Positions 9,913 through 22,154 are shown, counted from the first letter of the stretch. The stretch: 64,000 nucleotides of DNA from Trachythela sp. YZ-2020 (GCA_016169945.1 JADLSH010000091.1:1674001-1738000), one strand, 5' to 3'. Made by a program: numbers and translations. The notes: generated by a model from the sequence alone, not told the origin.

Positions 9913-11716
9913 ATCTGTTGCTGTTCCACCGATGTGAGAAACGTGTATAGCCAATGGTATTGTTGTTGTTGCATCTGATTTGAATAAACTGGCGCAGATC
10001 CTGTTGCGATCGTATTGCCGTACAAACCATACATTTGATGCTCTTGTTGAATTAAGTTATTCCAATGTTGTATCGGTTGATGATGCACTTCAAATTGTTG
10101 CAGTTGCTGAGAATGATGAGTAACAGATGGCACATAATTTAAGACTTCGGAACTCCGTAAATGTTGTTGGCTATCAAGAGGTGATTCACTTCCAAGGGGA
10201 AAAGTGGGTGACTTAGATTGAATACCGGGGAACGATGTGACCATGGTAGGCTGTGGTTTGGCTGCGCGTTTACGTTTTCGTGTTGGTTGACCTCCTTTCC
10301 GTCCAGTTCCATCACGTGTCGTAACTTTCGAAATCAGGTGCAAGTTCGGTATATCAGTGTTTTTTTCAAGGAATTCTTTGTATTCTTTAAGAACACAATT
10401 TTCTTCGGCTGTAGCAACTGTATGGCAGCACAGTTTAAGGTATGCATATTGTGAACATCCAGAGTCACAAACAAAGTTATGACCAACAGCTTTTTTCTTT
10501 GCTGGTTTAAGCGTCACCACCAGCGGTCTTGTTGGTTGTTTTGCATTATAAACTTGCCTAGCAAATGGGCACTCACATCCAGCCACGGGGAGAATAAAAC
10601 CAGGAGATCCTACAAGTTCCTTCGCATCTTTCCATATCTTCTTCAGTGTGAACTCAGATATATTTGGAATATTTTCGTATCCCAATGACAGAAGCGGCAG
10701 ACTGATTGGCTGTGCCAAATTATCTTTGATGGTTCTGTCTTCCGTTAACTCGACACCCATGACGGTCTTCATATGCGCGTCTCTCTGCTCCGGCGTCATC
10801 TGGAACCAGTCTGGCCTTTCGAGAAAGCGAAAACCCGGAAGAAGTTCCCACTCGCCAGTTCGTGCAATTGCTTTACGTAACAGGGTATCGTGTCTTGTAA
10901 CAATACCAGTTAGTTTATCCAAAAATTCTGGCAACTCGTTTTCTTGATAGTTCATCTGGTCTTTAATTACCTCGTTCATGCATTCATTATTGTTTTGGTA
11001 GTAAGGTGTTGGGGGAGAACCTAAACCGGCTTCTTTACGTAGAGATGCAAGCATGTGTTTTTCCATATCTTTTGCTTTCTTTTCCGAAAACCACTGGTGA
11101 AATGTTGGCTTTGGTTGGGAGTTATTTGTTTCTTTTACTTCCCCCTCTAGCTTGTTCCATTTCTCCTATAAAATAGAATAAAAATAGAAAAACATTGAGT
11201 GCAGATTATCACCAGCCTAAAGAGAATAAGAGATTCTCTACGAACTAAGGCCCTTCGTCAGGAGTTAGCAGGCAGATACAAGTAAACATCCGCTTTTGTA
11301 GCAAAGCTGGTATCAAGCTTCAACAAAAATCAGAACATTTTATGTGTATAAAGGCCTCTGTGTGGTGTGGTGTGGTGTGGTGTATCGTTGTCGTTGAACG
11401 CAGCAGTTACATCTACGCCTGAGTGTGGCTATATTCTCACTGGCTCATATAAGGGTCATGCAAGAAAAATTCAATGACAGGCATTAAAATTATTTCAGCT
11501 TTTGATATCACATTTATACTTCATAAATACTGTACCTCTAGTGACTTCAACTTTGCCTGAAAGACATCCCGATCATCGGAATCCACAAGGCCTTCGTGAT
11601 GCGTGGCACCCACATTATATCCAAAAATATCGTGCATGAAATCTTTTTGACACTGCTTTGGAACACCGATTGATGAAAGCTTGTCCTTTATGTTACTTTT
11701 GAAATGACTAAAACAC
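9714..11716 (-). CDS. MULE-type transposase, C-terminal exons with polyQ/polyH tail
   Basis: Exon 1 (11716-11536) reads into the conserved C-F-x-H-F-x-x-N-I-K segment that follows the catalytic domain of MULE transposases and ends at GAG|GTACAG. Exon 2 (11165-9714) follows a TTTTATAG acceptor in the same phase. It carries NNNECMNEVIK (the family's N-N-x-x-E-x-x-N motif) and a degenerate SWIM-like zinc site (C-x-S-x-C-x8-C-C-H), then a basic KRKR stretch. The tail is Gln-rich, running into roughly 25 Gln and 36 His encoded by a pure microsatellite. The stop codon TAA lies in the foldback arm. The DDE catalytic exons are absent, so this cannot be an active transposase. Whether it is expressed is unknown. 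The open frame over 484 codons suggests recent origin or some constraint. Confidence 0.65.
9721..9912. repeat. Compound trinucleotide microsatellite (GGT)n(TTG)n
   Basis: About 40 GGT/GTG triplets are followed by about 24 TTG triplets. On the minus strand they are in frame as polyGln then polyHis at the C-terminus of the MULE-like protein. Confidence 0.95.
11359..11384. repeat. GTGTG pentanucleotide microsatellite
   Basis: Four to five GGTGT units, located in the intron of the MULE-like gene. Confidence 0.7.
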
Positions 11717-12282
11717 CTAATACAGGGATCGGATTACCGCGCAGTAATACAGTGATAACAAATCAAATATCAAATGTGTTGTGTTATATAAAACCTGAGT
11801 TACTAAATAGCGGAATTCGTTTTGTTCAATGAAATAAAATACAAAAGTGAAAAGCGTTAGTCATTCAATTGAAGCATTATTGTTCGTTCACCATTCATCG
11901 ACGCTTTTCCACGCATCGTTTATCCGGCCTTAAGGCCCAGACACACCGGACGCGATTCGGCAACGCGACGCGATTTTTCAGTTTTTAAAAGTAAATAGAA
12001 CCGTCTATGGAAGGAAATTTTAAAAGATATGCAGACCAAATAACTCAAGCTGTTATAGCGCTTCTGAATATTTGAAAAACATAAAACAGAATCAAAGTTA
12101 TATGTCAGTGAAAATCGAAAAATCGCGCCGCTTTGTAGAATCGCGTTCAGTCTGTCTTGGCCTTAATTCTTAGCTTTTCTTTTCTCAAAAAGACCAAAAC
12201 AGTTTCAAAAGACAGATGTCGTAATTTTAGTCGAAAATGTCTAGACGAACGACGAGAAACAGTACTAAAACAGCAAACTCGT

Positions 12283-12445
12283 GCGTTCCGGGCAGGGTTC
12301 CGGGTGTTCCGGGCAGGGTTCCGGGTGTTCCGGGCAGGGTTCCGAGTGTTCCGGGGGGGTTCCGGGTGGGTTCCGGGTGTTCCGTGCAAGGTTCCGGGTG
12401 TTCCGGGGGGGTTCCGGGTGTTCCGGGCAGTGTTCCGGGTTTTAC
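12283..12445. repeat. GC-rich minisatellite, right arm
   Basis: Units of the GGGTTCCGGGTGTTCCGGGCA type, inverted relative to 9305-9475. It differs from the left array in unit number and in two GGGGGG variants, so the two arms are not being perfectly homogenised. Confidence 0.85.
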
Positions 12446-13914
12446 AGACACCCCCTTACCAGTGTTACAGACCTTAGTGTGCATACTATTTGCATCGATG
12501 TCATGATCACGAACATATTCTGATGGCTTCTAAACAACATCAGAAGCTTTGGTAAGTAAGTTTTGTATGTTTTTATTACTGTATTTGTTAGGCTTAAAGT
12601 ACAACAACATGAAACAACAATGGTTTTAACAGCAAAAGCCCAAACATGTAATCATCGACTTAGCCGCGTTGATCAAGCACACTGTGCAGCCACGGATGTA
12701 TTAACTACCATGTTGAAAGCTTTTATATCCAGTCCGAATTTCATGTTTCTAGTTAAACTTATATGGGGCATAGAAAAAAACGATTCTTTTAAGGTTCTAG
12801 AGCAAATTTTGTTGCATTCAGACGTCTAGTTGTGAAATTGAGCTGTCGGTCATGCAATCATCAATTAGCAATGTTTCGTGCGTAAATTATTGCACAAAAG
12901 CAGTGCTTTCTTTGGAGCCTAAATATATTTCTACAAGCCATACTTTACAAAAACAGAAAGCACATGTCTTTCTTAGCTCCTAGCGTTAATTTTACGGCAA
13001 TCAGATCGTTCTTTATTGGGAAAAATTATTGGTCATATTTTGTACGGAAAGGGTGATTTTTACAAATAATTATAAACAAATGAAGCAATCGTTGTGAATC
13101 TCAAATCATTTTCCCCAAACCAAACTTTGCAAATATAGAAAGATATGTTCTTCCTTAGTCTATGTACTGAATTTCATTGCAATCACAACACTTGCCGATA
13201 CTTAATTTTTTTTTCTTTCGAGCATACTAATTTGCATATGAAAACACATACATCCGACTTTTGTCTTCCAGAATATTTTCCAACTGCCCAAATAGCGTCA
13301 AATTCCGCCCAAACAACGTTAAAGAGTTGTATTATAAGCAAAATGTTTAAGATTTGAAATATGTATTTTCTTTTTGACACACGCTCTGTGTGAAGTTTGA
13401 TAATTTTGATCGCAATTCTCGCGTGTTGGGCGTCTCTCGCGTGCGTATCCGGTAGGGACTCTTGTATAACGATTTTCTCCAAAAATATAGAATATTTTCA
13501 AAAACCGGCTGCCCAGCGATTGTTATCTAATGAAGGCGTAACTATATTCAAAAGTAGAGCGAATTCGAAATTTTGACTTTTGCCACGATATGTTCGATTC
13601 TTGTGGACATTGGCTCTTAAATCGTATTGAAACATTTCGTTAAAAAATCAAATTATGTGATTTAAGATTCCGTACCTCCAATTCGAAACAAATACCTACA
13701 TATAAATTCATGCTGTTTCCCTTAAGAACCGTTGTAACACTTTTTATTGCGTTATAAATCATATAGTCTCATTTTCGCACGATGCAAGCTATAATCGAGT
13801 GGAAAAATAGCTTCCTTGTATCAGCAAATCAGGGAAACCACAATCATCACATATTTCTTTAGACATGTAATTACTTTTTAAACGTATTAAAAACTCAAAA
13901 TATTTCTGTATTAC

Positions 13915-13971
13915 CTCTTTCTGGGGTTGTTCTTCTATCTGTTCGCCAGAAGTTTCTTCCTTGCGCGCCAT
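13915..13971 (-). CDS. Possible short first exon, unknown protein
   Basis: ATG at 13971 opens 19 codons rich in Glu/Gln and ends at GAG|GTAATA, a good splice donor in phase 0. The upstream DNA has an ATTGG (inverse CCAAT) at about 14035 and a TATATATA run near 14075. The frame also stays open past the donor to 13789. No partner exon downstream was recognised. It could equally be chance. Confidence 0.25.
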
Positions 13972-13989
13972 ATTTGCTTTTGTTTATAA

Positions 13990-14860
13990 TTGTGAGCGAT
14001 GATAGATACATTACGCAATATTTTGTATCCTCTGATTGGTTAGTACTCGCTACGAGCAAACCATATTTGGCATAATATATATACTACATTAAATACCATA
14101 CTTTAACAAAGCGGCACTTCAAAGTCGAAGAAACACCACAAAAAACCTTGATTTTTTCAATTTCTATCCAAAATTACGCGTGGCAACCGGGCAAATCTTC
14201 TTAACAACATCAATCCGAAGCTGCCTGGCTAGGTTGCCTGCTTGTAACAAAAAATGCCATCGACAGTCAATTTTTTTGCACTTGGCTGGTCGTCTATTAT
14301 CTGGATCTAAACTAAAGCCTGAATGTTACTGAAAAATAAATCTGGTGCAGAATTATTGGATACAAGTAATATTCTTTTGAAAACAATCTATATTCAAGTT
14401 CTAATGATTATTACTGTAAAGAATTAGATATTCAAGCGATTCATATAATTATGAAGTTTTGAGCTTCTATTGTTTTGACGGGAAATATGAAGCTATCAAT
14501 ATTCAATATAGTACATTATTTAGTATATATCTAGCTAGTTTATAGAAAAAAGCCAGGCTCAGTAGCTGTTCTCTGGCTTAAATTCAGTTTCATATGTGTG
14601 GCTAAATAGTTTGGTGAATTATACATGATGAAGCTGGTAAAAATATTGCCGAAAATGTAGCGATTCCCATTACAATAATTCAGTAAATATAGTTAATTGC
14701 GTCAATACACAATATCAATTATAGAAGTGAGAACTCTAATATTTTTAGATCTTTTAGTTCTTTTGTTATACTCTTTTTTACGAAAAGTCAAGACGCGCAT
14801 TTTTTTTTCAATTTAAAAGAAATATTGGGTAGGGAATAACTGATCATTAAAATAGAAATT
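13990..14860. other. No gene recognised
   Basis: An AT-rich intergenic or intronic stretch. I see no repeat structure and no convincing exon in it. Confidence 0.4.
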
Positions 14861-15011
14861 AATAATTTAATTGTTGCGTTGCCGCACTGAAGACTTGCTA
14901 ACTGACATACCGGTATTCTCTTCGCTTTTCAAAATGACTGTAGTTGTATTATTTATTTTATTTTATTTAGCTTCGCCAACTAGGGCAGGGTCACCACAAC
15001 AGCACATGCCA

Positions 15012-15232
15012 ATTACTGTGGGCCCTTTTACCTGTCCCACCCTGTCAACTTTCCCTGTGGGAGGAAACCGGAGTACCCGGAGAAAACCCACGACTTTCGG
15101 CAGAGCGTTGACTTTCACTCTTCTCACTTGAGGACTGGGTTCGAGTCGCATTGAGAAAGTTCTCGCTGAGACTTGAACCCGCGACCTTAGAGGTGAAAGG
15201 CAAGTGCGCTAACCACTTCGCCACTTCGTATT
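15012..15232 (-). repeat. tRNA-derived SINE, second family
   Basis: Read on the minus strand, the head has an A-box-like TGGCGAAGTGGTTAGCGCAC and a B-box GGGTTCAAGTC. The tail holds GTGGGTTTTCTCCGGGTACT and CCGGTTTCCTCCCAC, a block I know from SINEs of many aquatic animals. Partial relatives lie at 38.6-38.77 kb and about 37.05 kb. The short plus-strand reading frame across it, with a hydrophobic start, is not considered a gene. Confidence 0.75.
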
Positions 15233-15239
15233 AGTCTTG

Positions 15240-16052
15240 TTTCTTTTATTGCACTATGTCAATACAAGCGATGAAGCGATATACTCTACAACAATCAATA
15301 ATATACCTTTAATACGAAATACGAATACAGCATGCTATTTGTAGTTTGTTTTATGTAATAGCGCTTCTTTATACTACACAATCCAACTGCATTGAAAGTA
15401 TAAAAGGAGTAGTTCAAATCTCAATGATGAAATATCCAAATGTTTAGGCCTTTATTCTTGTGGATTTTGAATGTATATATAATTGCGCCAGCTAGATTTA
15501 TAGTTAGTATTAGTATAGACTACATTGTGACAATTTTATTTACTGTTGTATTTTCAATAATGATTGGAACTGGTAACTGAACGTGCTGATAGAGAAATTT
15601 AAGCTTATAGAATCCGATTTGATTGTTTTGCAATTTGAGAAATTTTTATGCATTTATCCAGCGAGACAATCAGGGGATATAGACAATAATAGCATAACAT
15701 TGCATAAGGATTTCCTATTTGATATTCGAATTTATGCGTCTATTTCACACGGAATTGGAAGAAATACTGTAGTGTCAAAAGTAGTGGTACAAACGCAACG
15801 TTTACCGCGTGTGGTAATACACTATAGAGTTTATATTAGAGAAATTGTGTCAACCCATCTAATGACATCATTTAATATTTCATGCATAAATTAGCATACG
15901 CGAATTTTTCAAAATGGCGGACGACTGTTGAACTTTGTCACAAATTTTCTCAACAACTAAATGCGATGAACAAGGGAAACTATTAAATTAAGTATTCCGT
16001 AGGCATGCTCTACAAATATAAGGAATAAAAATTTTCGTTGCCAATGTCCTTT
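15240..16052. other. No gene recognised
   Basis: AT-rich sequence with a single 103-codon open frame (15583-15894). I recognise neither family nor splice signals for it, and do not call it. Confidence 0.4.
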
Positions 16053-17265
16053 AAGGTGGCTCCCTACAGTAATGCATGAGATGATCGCGGGACGAGAGTC
16101 AAAAACGCGTGGCAAGTACGTGGACTTTCCCACGCAAATTCGACGATCAAAACAAAACAAAGATATTTCGACCGGTTTTTTAAAATAATTTTTACCATTC
16201 TGAAAGATTTGTAATGAAAAAACTTTGAATAATCCTTAGTTTTATGTGACAAAGCATCAGTAACACCAATGAGTGATTTTAACTATGATACAAATATCGC
16301 TTGGATAAAAAAGCTTGACAGGAATATAAAAGTGAATTTTTCAAAAACATTTTAGATATAATGTTCATTAATAAGAGTTTATTAAACATTTATTAACTAT
16401 TGTATAAAAACTGTTAAAGGTTATAAAAGTCGTTTAGTGATACTTGCATGTTTTTTACAAGTTAAACAGTAAAAATATCACAGTTCTATAGCAAAATACC
16501 GACTTGTTCATCTTCAGCAAAATTACAAAACTAGGCAAAGATATGTCCAGCTGTACGGCTGTTGAAGCTCGTGAACTGAGTAAATGGAAGGATTCAATTG
16601 GACTTAAATCGATCTAACCCTCCGCAGTATTTCTTGGTAGTCCATGGCTCTCAAATATATTGAATAAACGTCAAAATCAAAAGATAAAAACAACATTTGC
16701 CACTCGTTTTTGCACGATGAAAGCACATCTTGCGCCCGCAAACTATCATTCACTAGTCAGCGACGTTTTTATGTAGGGCAAATTTCACCCAATTTTGACC
16801 CAATTTTTCACCTTTATATGCGTTTTACTCTTTAGTTTTATCGGTAACCTATCTTCAAATTTTGACCATAAATTTTAATTTTGGTAAATTTTATATATTT
16901 CAATTTTAAAAAAAATCGCTAGTGTAGAAATCTTTATATAAAATTTTCGAGTTTAAAAAAATTGCACACTAGCGATTTTGATTAAACTTTCATAATAGTT
17001 TCAGAACATTATGCTTAAAACTTATATGAAATAAAAAAGATGGGTCACCGACTTTGTTTTTTAGATACGGACAATTTTATGCGCATAGTAACCACATTTC
17101 AGGCTTACGTCTTGTTACCATGGCAACGATGACACCACCTGAACCGGGTTTTAAATATTCCATAGATGATGAATATTACCCTCGAGTATAAAAAACTTCG
17201 TCATCTGCGATAATACTCGTTTAAAAACGATTTATTATAAAGCTAAAATAACTGTAGGGAGCCAC
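16053..17265. mobile_element. 1.2-kb element with GGTGGCTCCCTACAG termini
   Basis: GGTGGCTCCCTACAGTAAT at the left and its inverse ATAACTGTAGGGAGCCACC at the right, 17-19 bp. The element is AT-rich and non-coding, and includes a 12-bp stem AATCGCTAGTGT/ACACTAGCGATT at 16918-16979. Flanks do not show an obvious target duplication. The superfamily is unassigned. Confidence 0.65.
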
Positions 17266-17620
17266 CGTTTGTAATATTTACCGATGATGAGCGATGATGA
17301 GCGCTTGATCAGTCCTATTTCCAATGATAAAAAATGATAAAAAAATCTAGTCTTTCTTATACGCTTCTCGCAGTTCGGCTGTGGCCTCGTGTATTAATAA
17401 GAAATAAAAAAGTACAACGACAGCAAATGCTTATCTCTGCTGATCATACAATTATCCAAAAAGAGCCTGAGGGAATGTGCGAAATTTACCCATGCCGATC
17501 CAGTGCCAAATCTATCTTTCTAATTCTAGTTTTATGGGGAGTATATAATTATCAAATCGAAAAATTACATAATTATTATTATCGACGTTGCAATCTGGTC
17601 AATTTCATTGCAGATCACTT

Positions 17621-17626
17621 TTATTA
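17621..17626 (-). promoter_or_regulatory. Polyadenylation signal AATAAA
   Basis: AATAAA on the minus strand, about 157 nt downstream of the stop codon of the fibrinogen-like gene. Confidence 0.5.
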
Positions 17627-17782
17627 AAACTACCATTGAAGAAAAATAACATACAATATAAGATCTAAGTTAACCAAAACATGTTTTCTAGAACATCTGA
17701 AGTACACTAATTAAATGAATTTTAAAAACGTCTCGTGATCTGTCGATTAAATTAAACGCATGCAATTACTGTCAATGTAGCA

Positions 17783-18599
17783 TTAACGAACAAAGATGTA
17801 ACCCATAGCTTTGACTTCTTTGTCACCGTTGTCAGGCCTACAATAAGCACTGTTGCCACAACTGTTGATTATGTTTCGTGTACCGCAGTAGCTACGTTCA
17901 CTCGCATCAATTGCCCCAAATCCAATAAAGGAATCTGCGGTATTACAAATGTTCTGGTTATTTCCGATAATGCCGATCCTGACTCGAGCATGATGTCTGT
18001 CGTCAGCAACAACATTGAACCCTTGGCGTCGACAATTTGTTTGAAGGGAAGAACCAGAGTACAGGGATTTCCAGGTTTGATAAGGGATGTTAGTTGAACG
18101 GAATTTGCCACTCGCGATGACGTCATACAAGGAACTCGCTGTGTAACTTATTGGAATGAAATGAACAGAATTGCCAACTTTCATTCCAACACAGAGCTGC
18201 TTAAATGGAGTACTGCAGTAAGTTGGCAGCTTCGTTTCCTTGTGATCTAATCCTGTTTTTCCATGATCAAACGAATAACTTTTCATATTACTCCAATAAA
18301 GGGATGAATAAGAAAATGTTTCCTGTAACAGTGATTAAAATAATGATTATTCATGTTTAACCACATTCTTCTGCACTTCTTTCGCGATTACTGCCCATTT
18401 GAAAATATATTTGATGAAATCTATGATTCTCATATAATGCCTTGCCTAAATATATATATTTACCTTGTTTCCATCGATTTTCATCACCATTGTCCATCCA
18501 CCTCCAGAGCATCCTTGTAATGATGTCATATGGCAATAGACGCTGCTATAATGTTCGGGTGTTTTGGTTTCGACGCGATACACACCATTTTGTGCAGAA
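17783..18599 (-). CDS. Fibrinogen-like secreted protein, last two exons
   Basis: Exon 18599-18464 follows a TTCATTCCAG acceptor and ends at AAG|GTAAAT. Exon 18322-17783 follows GTTACAG and ends in TAA. The phases agree. The first exon has CSGGGWTMVMKIDG, the G-G-G-W-T core shared with fibrinogen C-terminal domains. The second has KLPTY, PFKQLCVGMKV, TASSLYDVIASG and GFNV segments, at least six cysteines, and ends KAMGYIFVR. This layout is typical of an anthozoan family of secreted fibrinogen/lectin-like proteins; binding partner and role are not known to me. The signal peptide and N-terminal part lie further upstream on the minus strand. Phase shows at least one more exon between this and the coiled-coil exon at 28.4 kb, if they are one gene. 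Confidence 0.8.
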
Positions 18600-18669
18600 C
18601 TGGAATGAAAAACAGGCATAGAAAACATAAATTCTGACGTACTGTTTGATGAAAAAACAGTAGTGTTCA

Positions 18670-19020
18670 TTATATTCCTAAATCATGCAGCGAGCACCAC
18701 ACAGTGCGAGTGTATTGTACTCAGTGGCGTACTCTGCGGGGGGTGAGTGTAATACTCCCTCCTTCCCCACTATTCACCATGGTGGTCGGTAAAAATTGGA
18801 AGATGGAACGCTTTCCCGTAAAATAAGCAATTCTAAAATTTATATCGCAAAATTTATAATAAAAAGTCAAGCACGTAATCCTGTAGCTTCATGCAGTTGA
18901 TATTTCAATAATAAATAGAACAGTGGTCGATGCTGGCTCACTACATTAATACACTACTCTCAACAAACCCTAAGCCGGCGTCTATGTTGATGTGCACGAG
19001 TAATTCCAATTTACACGAAA
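18670..19020. other. No gene recognised
   Basis: It contains CAGTGGCGTACTCTGCGGGG near 18721, which looks like one end of an hAT-type element. I found no partner end nearby. Confidence 0.4.
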
Positions 19021-19800
19021 ACGTGAAAATTATAGACTAATTTCTATACTACTAATTGTAAGTAAAGTCTTTGAGAGAGAGGTTTTTCGACAGTTATGTA
19101 GCTATATCTTTCTGAAATACTATTAAATAAGATGTACGATTATATCGGTAATCCATTTAAAAAAATTGAATCCTATCTGAATAATAGAAAGCAGAAAAGT
19201 TTGGTAAATGGACGGAGATCGAGCCCAAAAAAGATAAAATGCGAAGTTCCACAAGGGTCTGGCTTGGGTCCTTTGTTATTCTTATTATATATAAACGACA
19301 TGCTTGACTCTTTAAAATACTCAATTCCATCTCTCTAGGCTGCATGATGGCACATAAATGCATCTTCGAACGATTGCGTTGACCTTAAAATAGCTAGCCA
19401 GCCTGGGGGAATCGTTTCGATTAAATAATGAAAGTGATATCACGTATACGATCCTTGAAATAGAGAAACTGTTTGACACTTTCTAATCCGAAGAAAGAAT
19501 TCGGCAAAAGATTATTCAATTATAATGGAGCTGCACTTTGGATCAAAAACGAAAAGTGCTCCATCAAAGAATGACTTGAAACTGGCTAGTCCTTTTTCAT
19601 CTTTCGAATTTCTTGTGCATAATGATGAATGATGGTATATTTGTTTAATAGTGTTCTGTTGTTTGTACTTTATTAATGTCTTATTATGTATCATATGTAT
19701 AGCCTATTCTCCTGTCTGACCACGCCCCTCATGGAACTAGCTTGTGGTTGTTGAGTAGCGTCCCTAAATAAAGTTTGTATGTATGTATGCATGCATATGT
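19021..19800 (+). mobile_element. LINE fragment (CR1/L2-like reverse transcriptase), decayed
   Basis: Plus strand. Reverse-transcriptase pieces read NYRLISILLIVSKVFERE (19030-19085, resembling the usual NYRPIS motif), then after an internal deletion YLNNRKQ, then [18 protein letters not shown] (19238-19300), followed by stops. The YADD catalytic box is missing. A C-terminal trace (YNGAALW, near 19525) and a 3' end with AATAAAG and a GTAT repeat tail near 19770-19790 complete a 3' fragment. It is dead. Confidence 0.8.
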
Positions 19801-20257
19801 GTGTATGTGTTGGTGGATGTACTTTACTGAGAAATATGTAATTCGAAAGTGATCGTAGTGAATTATCGCCCTGAAGTAGTCAGATGAATTGTAGTAATCA
19901 GAATTACGCAACGTATTGCCTGCCTATAGCAATTGTATCGAAAGCCTGCATACTCTACCTGAACAAGCTGCGAATCCACAAGCCACAAAGTTTAAACAAT
20001 ATTCCCATATTGAGCCAATATACTAGAGAGTTTAAGCTTCGTATTCATACGTCAAACGACAAACGGCAGGCGAAGAAAAATTTACGCTATAAGGCAATAA
20101 AGGGAAAATGAACTTGCTATTTTAAAACTGTAATATATGATGATTCTTTTGAGATAAGAATGAAAATAAGGAGCGAAGAAGTTAAGAGAAAATTCTGGCA
20201 AGAAAATTCGACTTTGCCGTTTGCCGTTGCCCTCAAACGTGAAGCTTAAACTCACTA

Positions 20258-20395
20258 CTACAAAATCCCCAGACCGCAACAAGCCACAAAGTCCACATAC
20301 CACAACAAGCCACAAAGTCCGCATATATACCATTATATAATTAAGCCACAAAGTCCACATACGACAACAATTGAGCCACAAAGTCCGCATACCAC
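20258..20395. repeat. Minisatellite, ~26-bp CCACAAAGTCCGCATA unit
   Basis: Four to five imperfect units of GCCACAAAGTCCGCATACCA with ACAA spacers. The same unit recurs at 26955-27190, about 6.7 kb away, on the other side of the hAT element. The Leu/Trp-rich reading frame on the minus strand is repeat translation. Confidence 0.8.
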
Positions 20396-20904
20396 AAAAA
20401 TAGGTACGCTATGGCGTACATGCGTCTACTGGTAGAGACTGAATAGCAATAGAATTTATTTTTCTTCCAGGCATTCTGAAACTGGAAGTAGAGATACTTT
20501 TTTAAATATGTTTCACATCAGATTAGTAACAAAGTCATCCCAAGGGCATATTTAAGCATAGCAGACAGGGGCTGTAGCCACCTCCCCCCCCCCCAATCAT
20601 GATCTCTGATCTGATAGAAACCAATATCCCAAAGTATCAGGTTATTTGTTTTAAAAATAATATAACCATTATAAAGAAATATATTATAAAACTATAATTC
20701 AAATGAACACACATAAGCAACTTGTAGTTCAATATGTCCATATTAATGAATACAATATTACATGTAAATATAAAATATTTAACAAATTTTAATGCATCTG
20801 TCCTTTCTCAGTTTATTAATATGTTATTATTGTCAAATGTTTTCACTATTGTCCACTAGATGTGGTTTATAAGAAACAACACCAATTTGCAGCGTATAGC
20901 TGCA

Positions 20905-20994
20905 GCAGCTCCCAGCAGTGTGTGAGAAGTATTATTTTCTGCTGGCTGAAGAATGAAAGAAGCAGAAAATGTTTTCTCACACACTCCTGGGAGC
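20905..20994. repeat. Hairpin, ~35-bp arms
   Basis: GCTCCCAGCAGTGTGTGAGA on the left is the near-inverse of TCTCACACACTCCTGGGAGC on the right, extending through TTTTCTGCT/AGCAGAAAA. A related GCTGCAGCAGCTC block recurs at 21243. Confidence 0.75.
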
Positions 20995-21330
20995 CCGATT
21001 AACGATCGGGTGGTGCGGGTTCAAAGCACATTTGTTGTTGCATTCGCAATAGCTTGACTAGACACCCGCCCACCCAACCCTATTAATACTAAGTGGGGAA
21101 GACATCAGCTACCAGGCAGTAGCAATGAACAGAATATCGACTGTTGTAGATTAGTTAGGGGAGTTACCATATGTTAGGGTAATTTAGTGTAAAGCTGTAA
21201 TAGCTAGTAATATTTTATTAAAAGTCAAGCTTGCGGCATATGGCTGCAGCAGCTCTCTGGCTCTGTACTGTTCAATAGTCACAGCCATATCAAAAGTTGT
21301 TGATGTCTTTGTCTAGACTGTAGTTGTTTG

Positions 21331-21868
21331 TTTAAGTGTTGTAGTCACTGAATTGTACCAGTAGCTTGAATAAAGAGTCGATGTGAGCTATATTACTTTG
21401 CTTTAAAGTTCTCGACAAGTTCTCGACAAGTTCTCTCAAATTTCTCTCAGAAAGTGTATGTCCAAAACACACACACCTGACACAATATTGGTCAGTGCCT
21501 GGCTGTTGCAACTGACAGGTCACAACAACACAGCAATCTTTGTAATTCTGAACAGAGTGTGTTGAATACACCTGAAAGATACAAACAAAAACATGTTGTC
21601 AATGCTCGATGCATTGCCATTATATGCTGGAAACTTGTGGCAGGGGATCAACTAAGGATGGGTTTTCTTAAATTGAAGCCAGGGCAAATGGATTCCGTCA
21701 CGTAATAGAAACTATCAAGGATAAGCATTTGAAAAGCTGTTAAATCATTGTTCCACATGTTTTTGTTCACAACATGGACACTTGGACTGTTAATGCAATG
21801 TATATGATTTGTGTTGCACTGCTGCATGGGATTGCAAGATAAGTTGACATCCATAACTTGCTAAAGTG
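21331..21868 (-). CDS. Possible exon pair, unknown Cys-rich protein
   Basis: The segment 21868-21650 reads about 70 codons with AFQMLILDSFYYVTESICPG, which looks like real protein rather than chance. A second segment, 21572-21331, follows a strong acceptor (TTTGTTTGTATCTTTCAG). It has several Cys pairs (CCVVVTC, CVRCVC) then LSERNLRELVENLSRTL and a stop. I cannot name the family, and I could not find a donor for the first segment, so the join is unproven. It lies just outside the hAT element. It might be the end of another repeated cnidarian gene. Confidence 0.35.
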
Positions 21869-22154
21869 GTATTTCTTTATGTACTATATCAAGTTTTATA
21901 TACAGGTTGTAAACTCCAAATCATATATAAACCTCCCATTATTTTGTAATCCATAAAGCATATTTGCCATCCTTGGAATATACATTATCCTCAGGGGCGG
22001 ATCTAGGAATTTTCGTACGTGAGTCAAAAAGTCTGAAATGTTATCTTGGGCGTGGTCTTGATTTTCGATCGGCAAAAAAGACCCCCCGTGACACGATCGT
22101 TCGCGGTATTTAATTTCGCGATAGACAAAACTTCGAAGGAATTTTAAAAAAGCC

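Larger units (their letters stand above)
7423..13621. mobile_element. 6.2-kb foldback element with MULE transposase exons
   Basis: The left arm (7423-9719, swollen by a ~690-bp MITE insertion) and right arm (12038-13621) are reverse complements over about 1.6 kb with only scattered differences. Each arm includes a GC-rich 18-21 bp minisatellite. The arms enclose 2.3 kb holding two exons of a MULE-type transposase on the minus strand. The outer ends read TTTAAGAGSCAATGTCCAC. I could not see a target duplication; MULEs usually leave 8-11 bp. The arms must be able to fold back completely, apart from the inserted MITEs. Confidence 0.8.

Noticed and set aside
14871..15131. Plus-strand frame starting with a signal-peptide-like hydrophobic stretch
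   Set aside because: Its second half is antisense to a SINE. No splice donor or family supports a secreted protein.
16053..17265. Assignment of the GGTGGCTCCCTACAG element to a superfamily
   Set aside because: Termini are clear but no target duplication or transposase is visible, so a name would be a guess.
18721..18745. A second complete hAT element starting CAGTGGCGTACTC
   Set aside because: No matching opposite end or 8-bp duplication was found in the vicinity.
20082..20390. Trp/Leu-rich minus-strand frame resembling a membrane protein
   Set aside because: It follows the 26-bp repeat; the same pattern occurs at 26.9-27.2 kb.
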